This document shows, piece after piece, positions 13,845 through 20,418 of a stretch of 21,044 bases of DNA. A program made the position numbers and the translations under genes. The notes under the pieces were generated by a model. The model did no database searches and was not told where the DNA came from. It saw only the letters and a program-made list of their open reading frames with translations. Location: contig JAJECF010000198.1 of the NCBI GenBank assembly GCA_022822125.1, positions 1 to 21,044 on the forward strand. Reading direction: 5' to 3'. The stretch's first letter is position 1. Each line of letters starts with the position of its first letter. This DNA is from Alphaproteobacteria bacterium. Lineage in GTDB: Bacteria > Pseudomonadota > Alphaproteobacteria > Bin95.

Positions 13845-14111
13845 TCAAGCCAACGCGTTGTCCGTGAGCAGTTCCGCCCGGTCGCGTGCGCGGCTGATCT
13901 CGATGTAGAACGCCTTGTCCGTGGTCAGCCTGGGGAGGCTCGACTCCATCGCGGCGATCACATTGGCTACCGTGTGGGCCTGGAAAGAATGCACGTTCAA
14001 GGCCCAGGCGTGGCCGAGATGGCGCAACGGCGGGATTGCCTGGGAGGCAGTGGAAGGCCGCTCGGAGGCCAGTCCTTTGAAGATCCGCGAGACGGCGCGT
14101 GCGTTCAACAC
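13845..14111 (-). pseudogene. fragment of Ti-type TraA relaxase/helicase, C-terminal part
   Basis: The minus strand encodes 88 residues of which the last 55 match the end of the helicase part of conjugative TraA relaxases: 'LNVHSFQAHTVANVIAAMES' followed by 'LTTDKAFYIEISRARDRAEL'. Intact proteins are more than a thousand residues long and read 'FQGRTVDNVIAAME' here, so the conserved Gly-Arg and Asp positions have decayed. The frame ends early at TGA 13845, soon after 'LLTDNALA'. The N-terminal relaxase and Walker motifs are absent. It is a scar of a former conjugative or integrative element at this locus. Confidence 0.75.
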
Positions 14112-14189
14112 GATGTCCGAAGAGCGGGCTCGGTATGGAATGTTCTGTGTTATGAAGCCGGTAACCTGTGAGGAGCGAAGGATAGAAGC

Positions 14190-14477
14190 ATGATCGTCTC
14201 AACCACGCCTACCCTGGAGGGCAAGCGCGTCGTTACCTATATCGGCCTCGTCTCGGGAGAAGCCGTGATGGGCGCCAACATCTTCCGCGACATGTTCGCC
14301 GCCATCCGCGACATTGTCGGCGGTCAGGCTGGCGCCTACGAGAAGGTGCTGAAGGATGCGCGCGACATGGCGATCGGCGAGATGACAAACGAAGCAGCAG
14401 CGCGCGGCGCCAATGCCGTCGTCGGTGTTGACCTCGACTACGAAGTCCTGGGCGACCGCGGCTTGTGCCCCGGCTGA
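14190..14477 (+). pseudogene. ybjQ: UPF0145/YbjQ-family protein, 5' part (gene interrupted)
   Basis: ATG 14190 follows GAAGGATAGAAGC. The product '[20 protein letters not shown]', '[20 protein letters not shown]', '[18 protein letters not shown]' is the UPF0145 heavy-metal-binding-like fold up to its second-last strand. Family sequence is lost after codon 91 (14462); the frame then runs 4 codons into foreign DNA to TGA 14475. The missing C-terminal strand is found intact at 20240-20287. Joined, the two parts give 106 residues, the normal family size. UPF0145 proteins form small pentameric rings; their function is poorly known. The gene is almost certainly inactive here. Confidence 0.88.
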
Positions 14478-14792
14478 CCCCCCGGCTGGCGGTCCGTCCG
14501 GCCCCGCAAGCTCCGCGTGCGGCGCTCCGATGCAGGCTTCTGCAACCCGTCGCTCGACGGCGGCTTGCCGCTGTTCCCGCTGTTCAGACCAAGACGGCGC
14601 TCCAGTTCCCCGATCCGATCACCAAGCCGCGCGTTCTGCTCCCGAAGCCACGCATTCTCCAACTCAAGACGTGCGATCTTCTGACCGGAAGTCTCGGACC
14701 CCGACACTCTCAACGGGTCAAACGGCTCGGAACAACGCATCCACAGGTTGACTCATTTTTCGATTCCACCGTCAACCCCCTCCTGGGCAGTT
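14463..14792 (-). pseudogene. tnpC: IS66-family tnpC transposase, 5' fragment with probable IS end
   Basis: From ATG 14740 downward the minus strand reads 'KIARLELENAWLREQNARLG', 'RIGELERRLGLNSGNSGKPP' and 'SSDGLQKPA...GGQPGHK', the N-terminal coiled coil and Gly-Gln-Pro-Gly-His linker of IS66 TnpC. The protein normally exceeds 450 residues with a DDE domain, all of which is missing because the match stops at about 14463. An overlapping start 'MSQPVDALFRAV' in another frame hints at an indel near the beginning. Minus-strand GTAACTGCCCAGGAGG near 14777-14792 is a plausible IS66 terminal repeat. It is inactive. Confidence 0.8.
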
Positions 14793-14810
14793 ACGACATT
14801 TCATGACATC
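14793..14810 (+). repeat. tandem CATGACAT-type pair (copy 2 of 4)
   Basis: ACGACATTTCATGACATC: a degenerate left half (ACGACAT) and a perfect right half (CATGACAT) with a 10-base period, immediately outside the probable IS66 end. Confidence 0.5.
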
Positions 14811-14821
14811 GCACGGCCTCC

Positions 14822-14840
14822 TCATGACGAAACATGACAT
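14822..14840 (+). repeat. tandem CATGAC/CATGACAT pair (copy 3 of 4)
   Basis: CATGACGAAACATGACAT (14823-14840): left half CATGACG, right half CATGACAT, 10-base period. It differs from copy 4 only in the linker. Confidence 0.6.
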
Positions 14841-14946
14841 CCACGGTGGAGGGGAGGGTCCCGCCGCCTCGCGCGGGCGGGCGCGCATCATGCGCGCGAG
14901 ACGAGCGCTCCTCCGGCGGCGGGGCGTCCGGGACCGCGGGCCGGCC

Positions 14947-14964
14947 CATGACGGAACATGACAT
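14947..14964 (+). repeat. tandem CATGAC/CATGACAT pair (copy 4 of 4)
   Basis: CATGACGGAACATGACAT at 14947-14964 matches copy 3 at 17 of 18 positions and lies just before the switch to AT-rich DNA. Confidence 0.6.
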
Positions 14965-14980
14965 ACCGCGATAATAGCCT

Positions 14981-15007
14981 ATAAATCACTGATATATAGG
15001 GATTTAT
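14981..15007. repeat. 7-bp inverted repeat in the AT-rich spacer
   Basis: ATAAATC (14981-14987) and GATTTAT (15001-15007) are perfect complements around a 13-base AT-rich centre. Possible operator or melted promoter region upstream of the 15188 gene. Confidence 0.4.
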
Positions 15008-15187
15008 GGTCAATCGTCCCCACGAAAAAGCGCACAATCGGGAAGCAATCAAGTGATGTTTGACGCAACCGCTTGAAGCCGTCTCTTGACTTCGACTTGT
15101 GCCGATTCCACCATCCCGACTGCGCCAATCTGCGGAACCCGCTTTGTCGGGTCGCCCGCTGAATAGAGTGGCAGGGAGAGGATGACC

Positions 15188-15622
15188 ATGAAGACGACCC
15201 TTAGCATGCTCGCCGTCCTGTGCGGGCTTATGATGTTTGCGGCAGGATCGGTGAACGCTCAATCACGGCAAGGGCCAGAAAATGCAGATGAGGATGGCTG
15301 CTTCAACACTGCCAACAGGTGTGTTACCGCGCAGTCCGCATTTTCTGGAAAAGGCAAATATCAAGAATTCAAACTGAAAATCACAAACAACTGTGGCGGT
15401 CACATTTATATGAGATATTGCATGGAACGCACAGAGGGAAGGGATCCGCATTGCGGCGCTACCGTGTTGGGCAAAGGTAAAAGCACTTGGCCTTCGGTAA
15501 CATCGACCTATAACGGAACGGGACGTTACTCCGTGATCTGGACCGGCGTTCTTATACCGGATAAAGCTTGGGTTTGTTCTGGCAAAGTAGTAGACTGGCA
15601 CGATCCCCCCAACTTTAGATAG
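15188..15622 (+). CDS. secreted cysteine-rich protein, unknown
   Basis: ATG 15188 (144 residues) is best placed relative to GGGAGAGG; ATG 15182 is in frame but too close. The signal peptide 'MKTTLSMLAVLCGLMMFAAG' is cleaved near 'SVNA-QS'. The mature domain has six Cys ('DGCFNTANRCVTA', 'NNCGGHIYMRYCME', 'DPHCGA', 'WVCSG'), enough for three disulfides, with beta-rich 'YQEFKLKITNNCGGHIYMRY' and 'STYNGTGRYSVIWTGVLIP'. It looks like a compact periplasmic or exported beta domain. Codon usage is far more AT-rich than the flanking genes, so it is of foreign origin. No family is recognised. It heads a run of four plus-strand genes. Confidence 0.7.
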   Translation: MKTTLSMLAVLCGLMMFAAGSVNAQSRQGPENADEDGCFNTANRCVTAQSAFSGKGKYQEFKLKITNNCGGHIYMRYCMERTEGRDPHCGATVLGKGKSTWPSVTSTYNGTGRYSVIWTGVLIPDKAWVCSGKVVDWHDPPNFR

Positions 15623-15657
15623 AAGCTATCTTCAGCCCGGATACGACGGAGCCAATT

Positions 15658-16353
15658 ATGAAAATCCTCGCAATCGGCCTTTCGCTAATTGTCTGCGGCT
15701 TAGTTTCCAGCGCATATAGCGTTGCAAAGGAACCGGATTTGGAAACAACTTTGGCGTTCTTGAATGAAAAACTATCATGCCATCAGGACAATACTGACTA
15801 CAAGACCAACGCAATTACAAAAACAGTAAGTCCGCAGAGTGATGGGAGCATTCAAGTCTCAACTGCCGACTCCGATCGCTGGATAAGTGAAGATCATCAT
15901 GTCTTCCATAGAGGCACCATGCACAAGATCCCCAACGTCCGTATAAACCAAACACATTATAGCACGTACGGATTTCGGCTAGCCAGTGGGGAGATAACGG
16001 TTCTAGACCAAAAAGTGGTGTTCAAATGCACCGCTCCGGACAATCCTAATTGTGTGGAATGGATTTCGAGTCGGCTAGAATATTTGACTACTTCCGAAGT
16101 GGACGCTCTTGATACCTTAGAAACACGCACATCCCGTAACCTGCGCTCCCAATACGGGAAATGTCATCGAACAACAAAAAATAATTATCATGCAGTTGTC
16201 TGCCACCATTCCTACACAGGAGACGCCAAATATCAAGAGTTATTTGGGATGAACGTATGCACGAACGACAATGCTCGACGTGTCAAGAAAGCGTTTCTTC
16301 ATCTCAAAACCTTGGTAAAACCAACGAGCACGAAGGATCAACTGTTCCGATGA
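15658..16353 (+). CDS. secreted protein with six cysteines, unknown
   Basis: The 231-residue product starts at ATG 15658, 35 bases after the previous gene, behind GGAG. 'MKILAIGLSLIVCGLVSSAY' is a signal peptide with likely cleavage near 'SVA-KE'. Mature Cys are in 'LSCHQ', 'VFKCTAPDNPNCVEW', 'GKCHR', 'VVCHH' and 'NVCTN'. There is an N-terminal helix 'DLETTLAFLNEKLSCHQD' and a C-terminal helix 'NDNARRVKKAFLHLKTLV', framing a probable beta domain. It shares AT-rich codon use with its neighbours. I do not recognise the family. The two exported proteins in tandem may act on the same envelope or extracellular target. Confidence 0.7.
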   Translation: MKILAIGLSLIVCGLVSSAYSVAKEPDLETTLAFLNEKLSCHQDNTDYKTNAITKTVSPQSDGSIQVSTADSDRWISEDHHVFHRGTMHKIPNVRINQTHYSTYGFRLASGEITVLDQKVVFKCTAPDNPNCVEWISSRLEYLTTSEVDALDTLETRTSRNLRSQYGKCHRTTKNNYHAVVCHHSYTGDAKYQELFGMNVCTNDNARRVKKAFLHLKTLVKPTSTKDQLFR

Positions 16354-16444
16354 CTCCCAATATGCTCTCGCTTCAAGAGCATTCGGAAGTCGATTGCGAC
16401 GACTTCTTTGATCGATAACCGCAAACAGAAAGGAGGAAGAAACC

Positions 16445-16738
16445 ATGTCCGACAGTAAGCTGAAAAGATGTGTTGATGTATGTCAAATTGCTGCCGCCAT
16501 TGCGGTGGTAATAGGCTTAATTGTTAGCGGTCTCCTTTACACAATTCAGACAGCTACGGCTCAATCTCTCCTGCTTGAGCGGTTTATTATAGAGCAAAGG
16601 GACGCCAATCAAGTGCAGGAACGGGCTAACGAAGAGTTCAGAGCGACTCTGAAAGAGATCATGAAAAGGCAGGAAGAACAGGCCAGAATTAACGAAATCT
16701 TGCTGAACGCTTTGATAGTTCAATCAAAGAAACAGTGA
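16445..16738 (+). CDS. single-pass membrane protein with coiled-coil tail
   Basis: The start ATG 16445 has a strong AAAGGAGG site ten bases upstream (97 residues). Residues 13-36 ('QIAAAIAVVIGLIVSGLLYT') are a transmembrane helix, after which the chain is a long charged helix with heptad-like spacing ('ERFIIEQRDANQVQERANEE', 'LKEIMKRQEEQARINEILLN'). This looks like a phage or island-encoded membrane anchor or spanin-like small protein, but no named family is seen. Its stop is immediately followed by a GTG start for the next gene, so the two are coupled. Confidence 0.7.
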   Translation: MSDSKLKRCVDVCQIAAAIAVVIGLIVSGLLYTIQTATAQSLLLERFIIEQRDANQVQERANEEFRATLKEIMKRQEEQARINEILLNALIVQSKKQ

Positions 16739-16984
16739 GTGAGTAACCTAATGACGCGACTAGACGACATGCTTTGCCGAATAGGAAGCGAATGGGAGTC
16801 TAACGAAAGGGTTGCCTTCGCTTTCCTATGCGACGACTCCGAGGCTCATTTGGTTGAGCAATTGCGCGCCCGTGGATTTGTTCGCCAGCATTCCACGACA
16901 AAAAGGCTACTGGACGACGCTACGATATTTCAGGGACTTTCACTGACTGCGGCCGGTGAATCTGCATGGCGGCGGTTAAAGTAA
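16739..16984 (+). CDS. small soluble protein, unknown
   Basis: GTG 16739 follows the previous stop with no gap (81 residues); ATG 16751 in frame is an alternative. 'ERVAFAFLCDDSEAHLVEQL', 'RARGFVRQHSTTKRLL' and 'FQGLSLTAAGESAWRRL' suggest a helix-turn type fold with a MarR/winged-helix-like wing ('LSLTAAGESAW'), but this is a guess. The last 55 bases overlap the end of a convergent minus-strand gene (16930-17202), which is unusual and marks a join between two kinds of DNA: AT-richer plus-strand genes to the left, GC-rich phage-like genes to the right. Confidence 0.6.
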   Translation: MSNLMTRLDDMLCRIGSEWESNERVAFAFLCDDSEAHLVEQLRARGFVRQHSTTKRLLDDATIFQGLSLTAAGESAWRRLK

Positions 16985-17202
16985 ATCGTATGTTCGTCCA
17001 TTAGGGCGGTGAAGGCGTTGAGTCGCTCGACGAAACGCAACCCGTATCGGTCTAATTCGTCGCGCTCAAAGCGAACATGGACGCCATAGGTTCGGAGTGT
17101 AGCCGCTAAGCCCGTAAGAGCCTGTTGCGCGTCCGTCATTTCCCAAAGCCGCAAATGCAGGGATGCTTCCGGCAATTCGTTGTAGATCACTTTTTCCACC
17201 AT
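16930..17202 (-). CDS. phage-cluster hypothetical protein, 90 aa
   Basis: ATG 17202 has AGAGGAAGGA upstream; a longer frame to 17382 overlaps the preceding gene and is rejected. The product 'MVEKVIYNELPEASLHLRLW', 'DAQQALTGLAATLRTYGVHV', 'RYGLRFVERLNAFTALMDE' is an alpha/beta small protein of unknown family. Its final 18 codons ('YFNRRHADSPAAVSESP') are antisense to the end of the convergent 16739 gene and may not be native, since the usable domain seems to end around 'MDEHTIYF'. That suggests the 3' end was replaced at a recombination join near 16984. Confidence 0.6.
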   Translation of the reverse strand: MVEKVIYNELPEASLHLRLWEMTDAQQALTGLAATLRTYGVHVRFERDELDRYGLRFVERLNAFTALMDEHTIYFNRRHADSPAAVSESP

Positions 17203-17218
17203 AACCGGATTCCTTCCT

Positions 17219-17410
17219 CTAATGCAGGGTGGCCGGGCTTTCCGGTCGCTCAATTTCGGCTTCCACGATTTGGAAGAATTGGACTTCCCGCGCCATTGCC
17301 AGAACGCAAAAGCGGATTGTCTGTTCGGCTGTCGCGGACGGGCCGAGACAGGCGTTGCGGACCAATAGCAGCGCGTCGGCAAATTCCCGCTCTTGTTTCT
17401 TTGTCAGCAT
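17219..17410 (-). CDS. phage-cluster small protein, 63 aa
   Basis: ATG 17410 follows GAGGAAAGGA, a good ribosome site. The 63 residues are largely helical: 'LTKKQEREFADALLLVRNAC', 'TAEQTIRFCVLAMAREVQFF', 'QIVEAEIERPESP'. No family is recognised. It sits in a tight minus-strand series after the two Ig-like or tail-like proteins and 16 bases before the next gene, in the position where small head-tail or regulatory phage proteins are common. Confidence 0.6.
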   Translation of the reverse strand: MLTKKQEREFADALLLVRNACLGPSATAEQTIRFCVLAMAREVQFFQIVEAEIERPESPATLH

Positions 17411-17476
17411 TGCCGAAAGTCCTTTCCTCTTGCGCGCGCACCCATGCCCGCCCGCACGGGTTGGAAGAGTCGCGCG

Positions 17477-17821
17477 TCATGCGACGGCCGCCGTGACCGG
17501 ACCGGGCGCGAGTAGCTGCACGGTCGCGGCGGTCCCTCGCGCGATAAAGCGTATCCATGCCGCCGGGCGCGATAGGGCTTCCATCGCGGCGGCTTCGCCC
17601 CGGAAGGTTTCAGGATGCCAGTCGCGGGCGGCAGGCGGATCAGAAATGGCGACTTCGGCAAAAAGCTGCGTTTGCGCGCTGGCGTTCGCGCCCGTCGCCA
17701 GCCGCCAAGCCCACGAAATGCGCTCATGCGGCCCGGCCCGGCGAAGATCGACGGTCAGGGTTTCGCCCGCCTGTATGGTCCATTCATGCGAGCGGGCGGC
17801 GCTTTGGGGATAGAAGCTCAT
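17477..17821 (-). CDS. phage-like structural/connector candidate, 114 aa
   Basis: ATG 17821 overlaps the preceding stop (ATGA), so translation is coupled. The sequence is beta-rich: 'HEWTIQAGETLTVDLRRAGP', 'ISWAWRLATGANASAQTQLF', 'ARDWHPETFRG', 'AAWIRFIARGTAATVQLLAP'. It resembles the first two-thirds of the next upstream protein (shared plan 'VDLR...DW.P...AWIRF.A.G...L.APG'), implying two related subunits. In this order after capsid and portal, small tail or head decoration proteins would be expected. That is an inference from position; no family match is certain. Confidence 0.6.
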   Translation of the reverse strand: MSFYPQSAARSHEWTIQAGETLTVDLRRAGPHERISWAWRLATGANASAQTQLFAEVAISDPPAARDWHPETFRGEAAAMEALSRPAAWIRFIARGTAATVQLLAPGPVTAAVA

Positions 17822-18432
17822 GGCGCGACCGTGACCGCGAACGCCGCCAGCGGGGCGGATTGACCGGCGGGCGCGGTTGCCGTGACCGTGATATTCGCCG
17901 TTCCGGCCGCAACCGCCGTCAGGCGCACATAGCCGCCGTCTTCGATTGCCGCCGTTACCTTGCCCGCGTCGTCGCTGGCGACGGCATAGGACAGCACTTG
18001 CGGCCCCATAGGCCCGCCATAGGCGAACAGGCGGTCAAGCGCCCGTAGCACGCTGTCGCCCGCCTCCAGGCCCGATATGTCGGCAATGGCCCCGACAGCC
18101 GCCAGCGGAAGCCCGCTGCGATGCACAAGCGCCCGCCCGGCGGTTATCAGCCCAACCCGAAGCCGCCCGCCCGCGCCCGCTTGCCAGCGTAGCCAGGCAA
18201 CCGGGGCCGGTTCCGTCGCGCTCGCGCCCGCCTCGCCGGCAGGAATGGCGGCATTGTCCGCCGGCCGTATCCAGTCACTTGCCGCCGGGCGAGGGACATT
18301 GCAGCCGCGATGCAGCGCCGTTTGCGTTTCGGCATGGGCCGTCCAGCCGAGCGGGAAGGCGGCGAGGCGCAAATCGACGGCCGCAATCTCGCCGCCGGCA
18401 AGGTCAATCTCGGTTGCGAATTTCTCCGTCAT
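17818..18432 (-). CDS. phage-like protein with C-terminal Ig-like (BIG2-type) domain
   Basis: ATG 18432 overlaps the portal stop (ATGA); 204 residues. Residues 1-105 are beta-rich ('EIDLAGGEIAAVDLRLAAFP', 'APVAWLRWQAGAGGRLRVGL') and similar in plan to the following gene. The C-terminal 55 residues ('SYAVASDDAGKVTAAIEDGG', 'YVRLTAVAAGTANITVTATA', 'FAVTVAP') have the alternating pattern of bacterial Ig-like folds often displayed on phage heads and tails. It is translationally coupled on both sides, so it belongs to the virion-type operon. Likely a decoration or tail protein. Confidence 0.6.
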   Translation of the reverse strand: MTEKFATEIDLAGGEIAAVDLRLAAFPLGWTAHAETQTALHRGCNVPRPAASDWIRPADNAAIPAGEAGASATEPAPVAWLRWQAGAGGRLRVGLITAGRALVHRSGLPLAAVGAIADISGLEAGDSVLRALDRLFAYGGPMGPQVLSYAVASDDAGKVTAAIEDGGYVRLTAVAAGTANITVTATAPAGQSAPLAAFAVTVAP

Positions 18433-19480
18433 TCCATTTCCCCTATCCCGGCGAGGCGCAAGGCTTCGGCTTGCGCGATTCCAGCGTCGCGGAAAATCTT
18501 GAAGGCGGCCGCCCGCCTCGAAATGGCCCGGCTTCGCCCGTCTTCGTCGCTGGCCCGTAGCGCCTCGAATTTGACGGTTGCCGACGAGTCGAGCTTCGCC
18601 CGTATCTCGGCTTCAATCAGCCGCCCGATCGGCGCGAAGGTCGCAACCCATGCTTGCCGCCAGGACTCGCGCCTCGCGCTTCCGTCGCTTGACGAATCGA
18701 ACAACGCGGCGGACAGCCCGAAAGCCGCCATCACCTCGCGCCCGGCATTCTGGCGAAGCTCGATGAAAGCGGGCTGCGGATCAGGACCGATTGAAGCGGT
18801 TTGCGATACCCGCCGTTCATGCTCATAGCGATGAAAGGCGGCCGGCCAGGGCAGGACCATGACGCCGCCGCTTCGTATCCGTTCCGCCGTTTCCAGCCGG
18901 TTTTCGTCGGCTGTCGGATCGTATTGCAAGGCGCGGAACGGGTTGATTTTCGCCTCTTTGGTCGCTTGCGCCTCGATTTGAGCGGCAAGCCCGGCGGTCG
19001 CGCGCGAGCGCCAGAGCGGCCCGCGCCCGTGCCACCATTGGGCTTCCGTCGCCCCATAGGCGAAATGCAGGACGCTATCGCCGGACACAATGCGCGTAAC
19101 CGTTCCGTCCGGCCCGCTCATAGTCAGGCGGTAGCGCCGCGAGGCGGGATCGTAGCCGCCGCGAGGATCCCAACCGCCGGCCGGGTGCAGCATGACGCGC
19201 CCGCCTTCTACGGCTATCAGGAACACGGCATTGCCCCGCGTCGCCAGCATCCGGCCCGCCAGCGCCAGGACGGGCGCGGAAAGGCCCGCCAGCGCCATAG
19301 AGGCGGGTTCCACGGTTGCCGACGCCAGCGCCCGCGACCAAAGCCCTATGCAGGCTTCCGCCGTCGCCAGGGCGGCGGAATCGAGCGACTCGCCTCGCGC
19401 GCGAGCGCCTCTATGGCGACTTCCGTTGCCGAAAGCTCGCCGGACGCTTGCGCGCGGGGTTTCGAGCGGAAGGGCCACAT
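18429..19480 (-). pseudogene. phage portal protein, frameshifted near its N-terminus
   Basis: The main frame (GTG 19478 to TGA 18429) is portal-like from 'ESLDSAALATAEACIGLWSR' on, with 'LRNAGREVMAAFGLSAALF'-type motifs ('IELRQNAGREVMAAFGLSAA', 'LFDSSSDGSARRESWRQAWV', 'PIGRLIEAEIRAKL') typical of HK97-type portals. Its first 30 codons look wrong, whereas the frame from ATG 19480 gives 'MWPFRSKPRAQASGELSATE' 'VAIEALARE', a classical portal start. The switch point is about 19391-19400 (CGCGAGGCGAGTCG), consistent with loss of one G from a GGG run. The stop of the capsid gene is one base before the ATG. If real, the gene is dead or relies on frameshifting. Confidence 0.7.
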
Positions 19481-19481
19481 A

Positions 19482-20228
19482 TCAGGCGTGTTGCGTTTCC
19501 ACGCGGGCAAAGCCGTCCGTCCGGATCACCTTCTTTGCGAATTGCAGAATGGCGGTCAGGACGATTTCGCCGGTTGCCGCTTTGGTCACTTCGTCGAAAA
19601 TGACATTTACGCCGCGCCACATGGGGCAGACCATATCCCGGCGCATTCCGCGCCTTACGATAGCGTCCTGCTTGTCGCTGGCGGCAACGGCGATATGCGG
19701 CGAGACGCGAAGTCCGCCGGACAGGCGGCGGACATTCTCGACAACCGAAACATCGCCTTGCGCGCCTCGAAACAGGGGCGACATATCCGCCAGCGTTTCG
19801 CTGCCGACAAGAATTCGCATGTCGCTTTCCATGCTGGCGAAGCGCCCGTCGATATGGTCGTAAATCAGCCGCTTGCGGTAGCTGTCATAATCGTCGGCCG
19901 CGCTCGCCGCCGTGCGCGAAACATCCTCGACGATTTGCGCGATTACTTCCGCATCCGTCTTTTCGGAAAGGCCCCGCGCCAGGGCGGACCGCAAGTCGCT
20001 GTCCATGGACGGGAAGCGGGTTGCGTCGGTCCGGCGGTAGAAGAATGACGCCTGAATCCGTTCCGGTTGCAGGACTTCGGCGGCGAACACGCCGTCCGTT
20101 TCGGAAACCGCCTCCGAAGCCTTGTAGGGGCCGGCGACGGCCGGGCGGTTTGTCAGGACCGGAAAAACAGCATCGCCGCTTTCGACGGTCGGCATGGCGA
20201 CGGAAAAGAACGCCGCCTCGCCCGTCAC
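19482..20228 (-). pseudogene. phage major capsid protein, 5'-truncated
   Basis: The frame from GTG 20228 to TGA 19482 gives 248 residues of an HK97-fold capsid: 'GDAVFPVLTNRPAVAGPYKA', 'EVLQPERIQASFFYRRTDAT', 'FPSMDSDLRSALARGLSEKT' through to 'DMVCPMWRGVNVIFDEVTKA' and 'GEIVLTAILQFAKKVIRTDG'. A normal gene of this type extends 150 or more codons further upstream, with the delta domain or a protease fusion. Here DNA changes to the ybjQ 3' end at about 20233 and an in-frame TAG lies at 20229-20231. The upstream promoter and start are therefore lost. Capsid precedes portal, the reverse of the common tailed-phage order. Confidence 0.75.
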
Positions 20229-20239
20229 CTACACGCGGC

Positions 20240-20287
20240 AGCATGCTCATGGTATCGGCGAGCGGAACCGCAGTGGTCGTGGAGTAG
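20240..20287 (+). pseudogene. ybjQ: UPF0145/YbjQ-family protein, 3' end of the interrupted gene
   Basis: The plus strand reads 'SMLMVSASGTAVVVE' then TAG at 20285-20287, preceded by the GGC of the repeat CGCGGC. These are the exact last residues expected after '...[12 protein letters not shown]', at which the 5' part stops 5.8 kb away. The reading phase is kept across the CGCGGC repeat, so the original gene can be rebuilt without added or lost bases. Confidence 0.85.
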
Positions 20288-20418
20288 GCAGGAGCTTCCG
20301 CCGTCAAGCCGAAATCCAGGTAATCCGTTCGCCCCGCTTGCGCACCGAACGGCGCACAGCAGCGTCATCCGATCCGATCTCTTTCTGCACGAAACGCGAC
20401 TCCGGGAGAGGGTTTGCT

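Larger units (their letters stand above)
14793..15187. other. 395-base non-coding region with tandem repeats, likely control region
   Basis: No gene is visible. It contains three tandem CATGAC pairs (14793-14810, 14822-14840, 14947-14964), a GC-rich palindromic stretch around 14885-14900, then an abrupt AT-rich change from about 14970, including the inverted repeat at 14981-15007. It leads into the AT-richer plus-strand genes, so it may hold their promoter. No clear -35/-10 pair can be assigned. Confidence 0.5.
14463..20239. mobile_element. 5.8-kb composite insertion splitting ybjQ
   Basis: The insert is bounded by a short direct repeat CGCGGC (14457-14462 and 20234-20239) belonging to the ybjQ sequence. 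The left end lies inside an IS66-type tnpC fragment and the right end inside a phage capsid gene, so neither edge is a normal element terminus. Between them are a repeat-rich spacer, four AT-richer plus-strand genes and six minus-strand phage-like genes. It contains no integrase, terminase or intact transposase, so it could not have moved by its own means in its present form. Either it is a capture of a DNA fragment by end joining or it is what remains of a larger element after deletions at both edges. Confidence 0.75.

Noticed and set aside
14793..14964. CRISPR-like repeats or replication iterons
   Set aside because: Units are too short and unevenly spaced for CRISPR, and no rep gene is present to support an origin.
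18801..20048. 415-codon plus-strand open frame
   Set aside because: Antisense to the portal and capsid genes, which have recognisable motifs.
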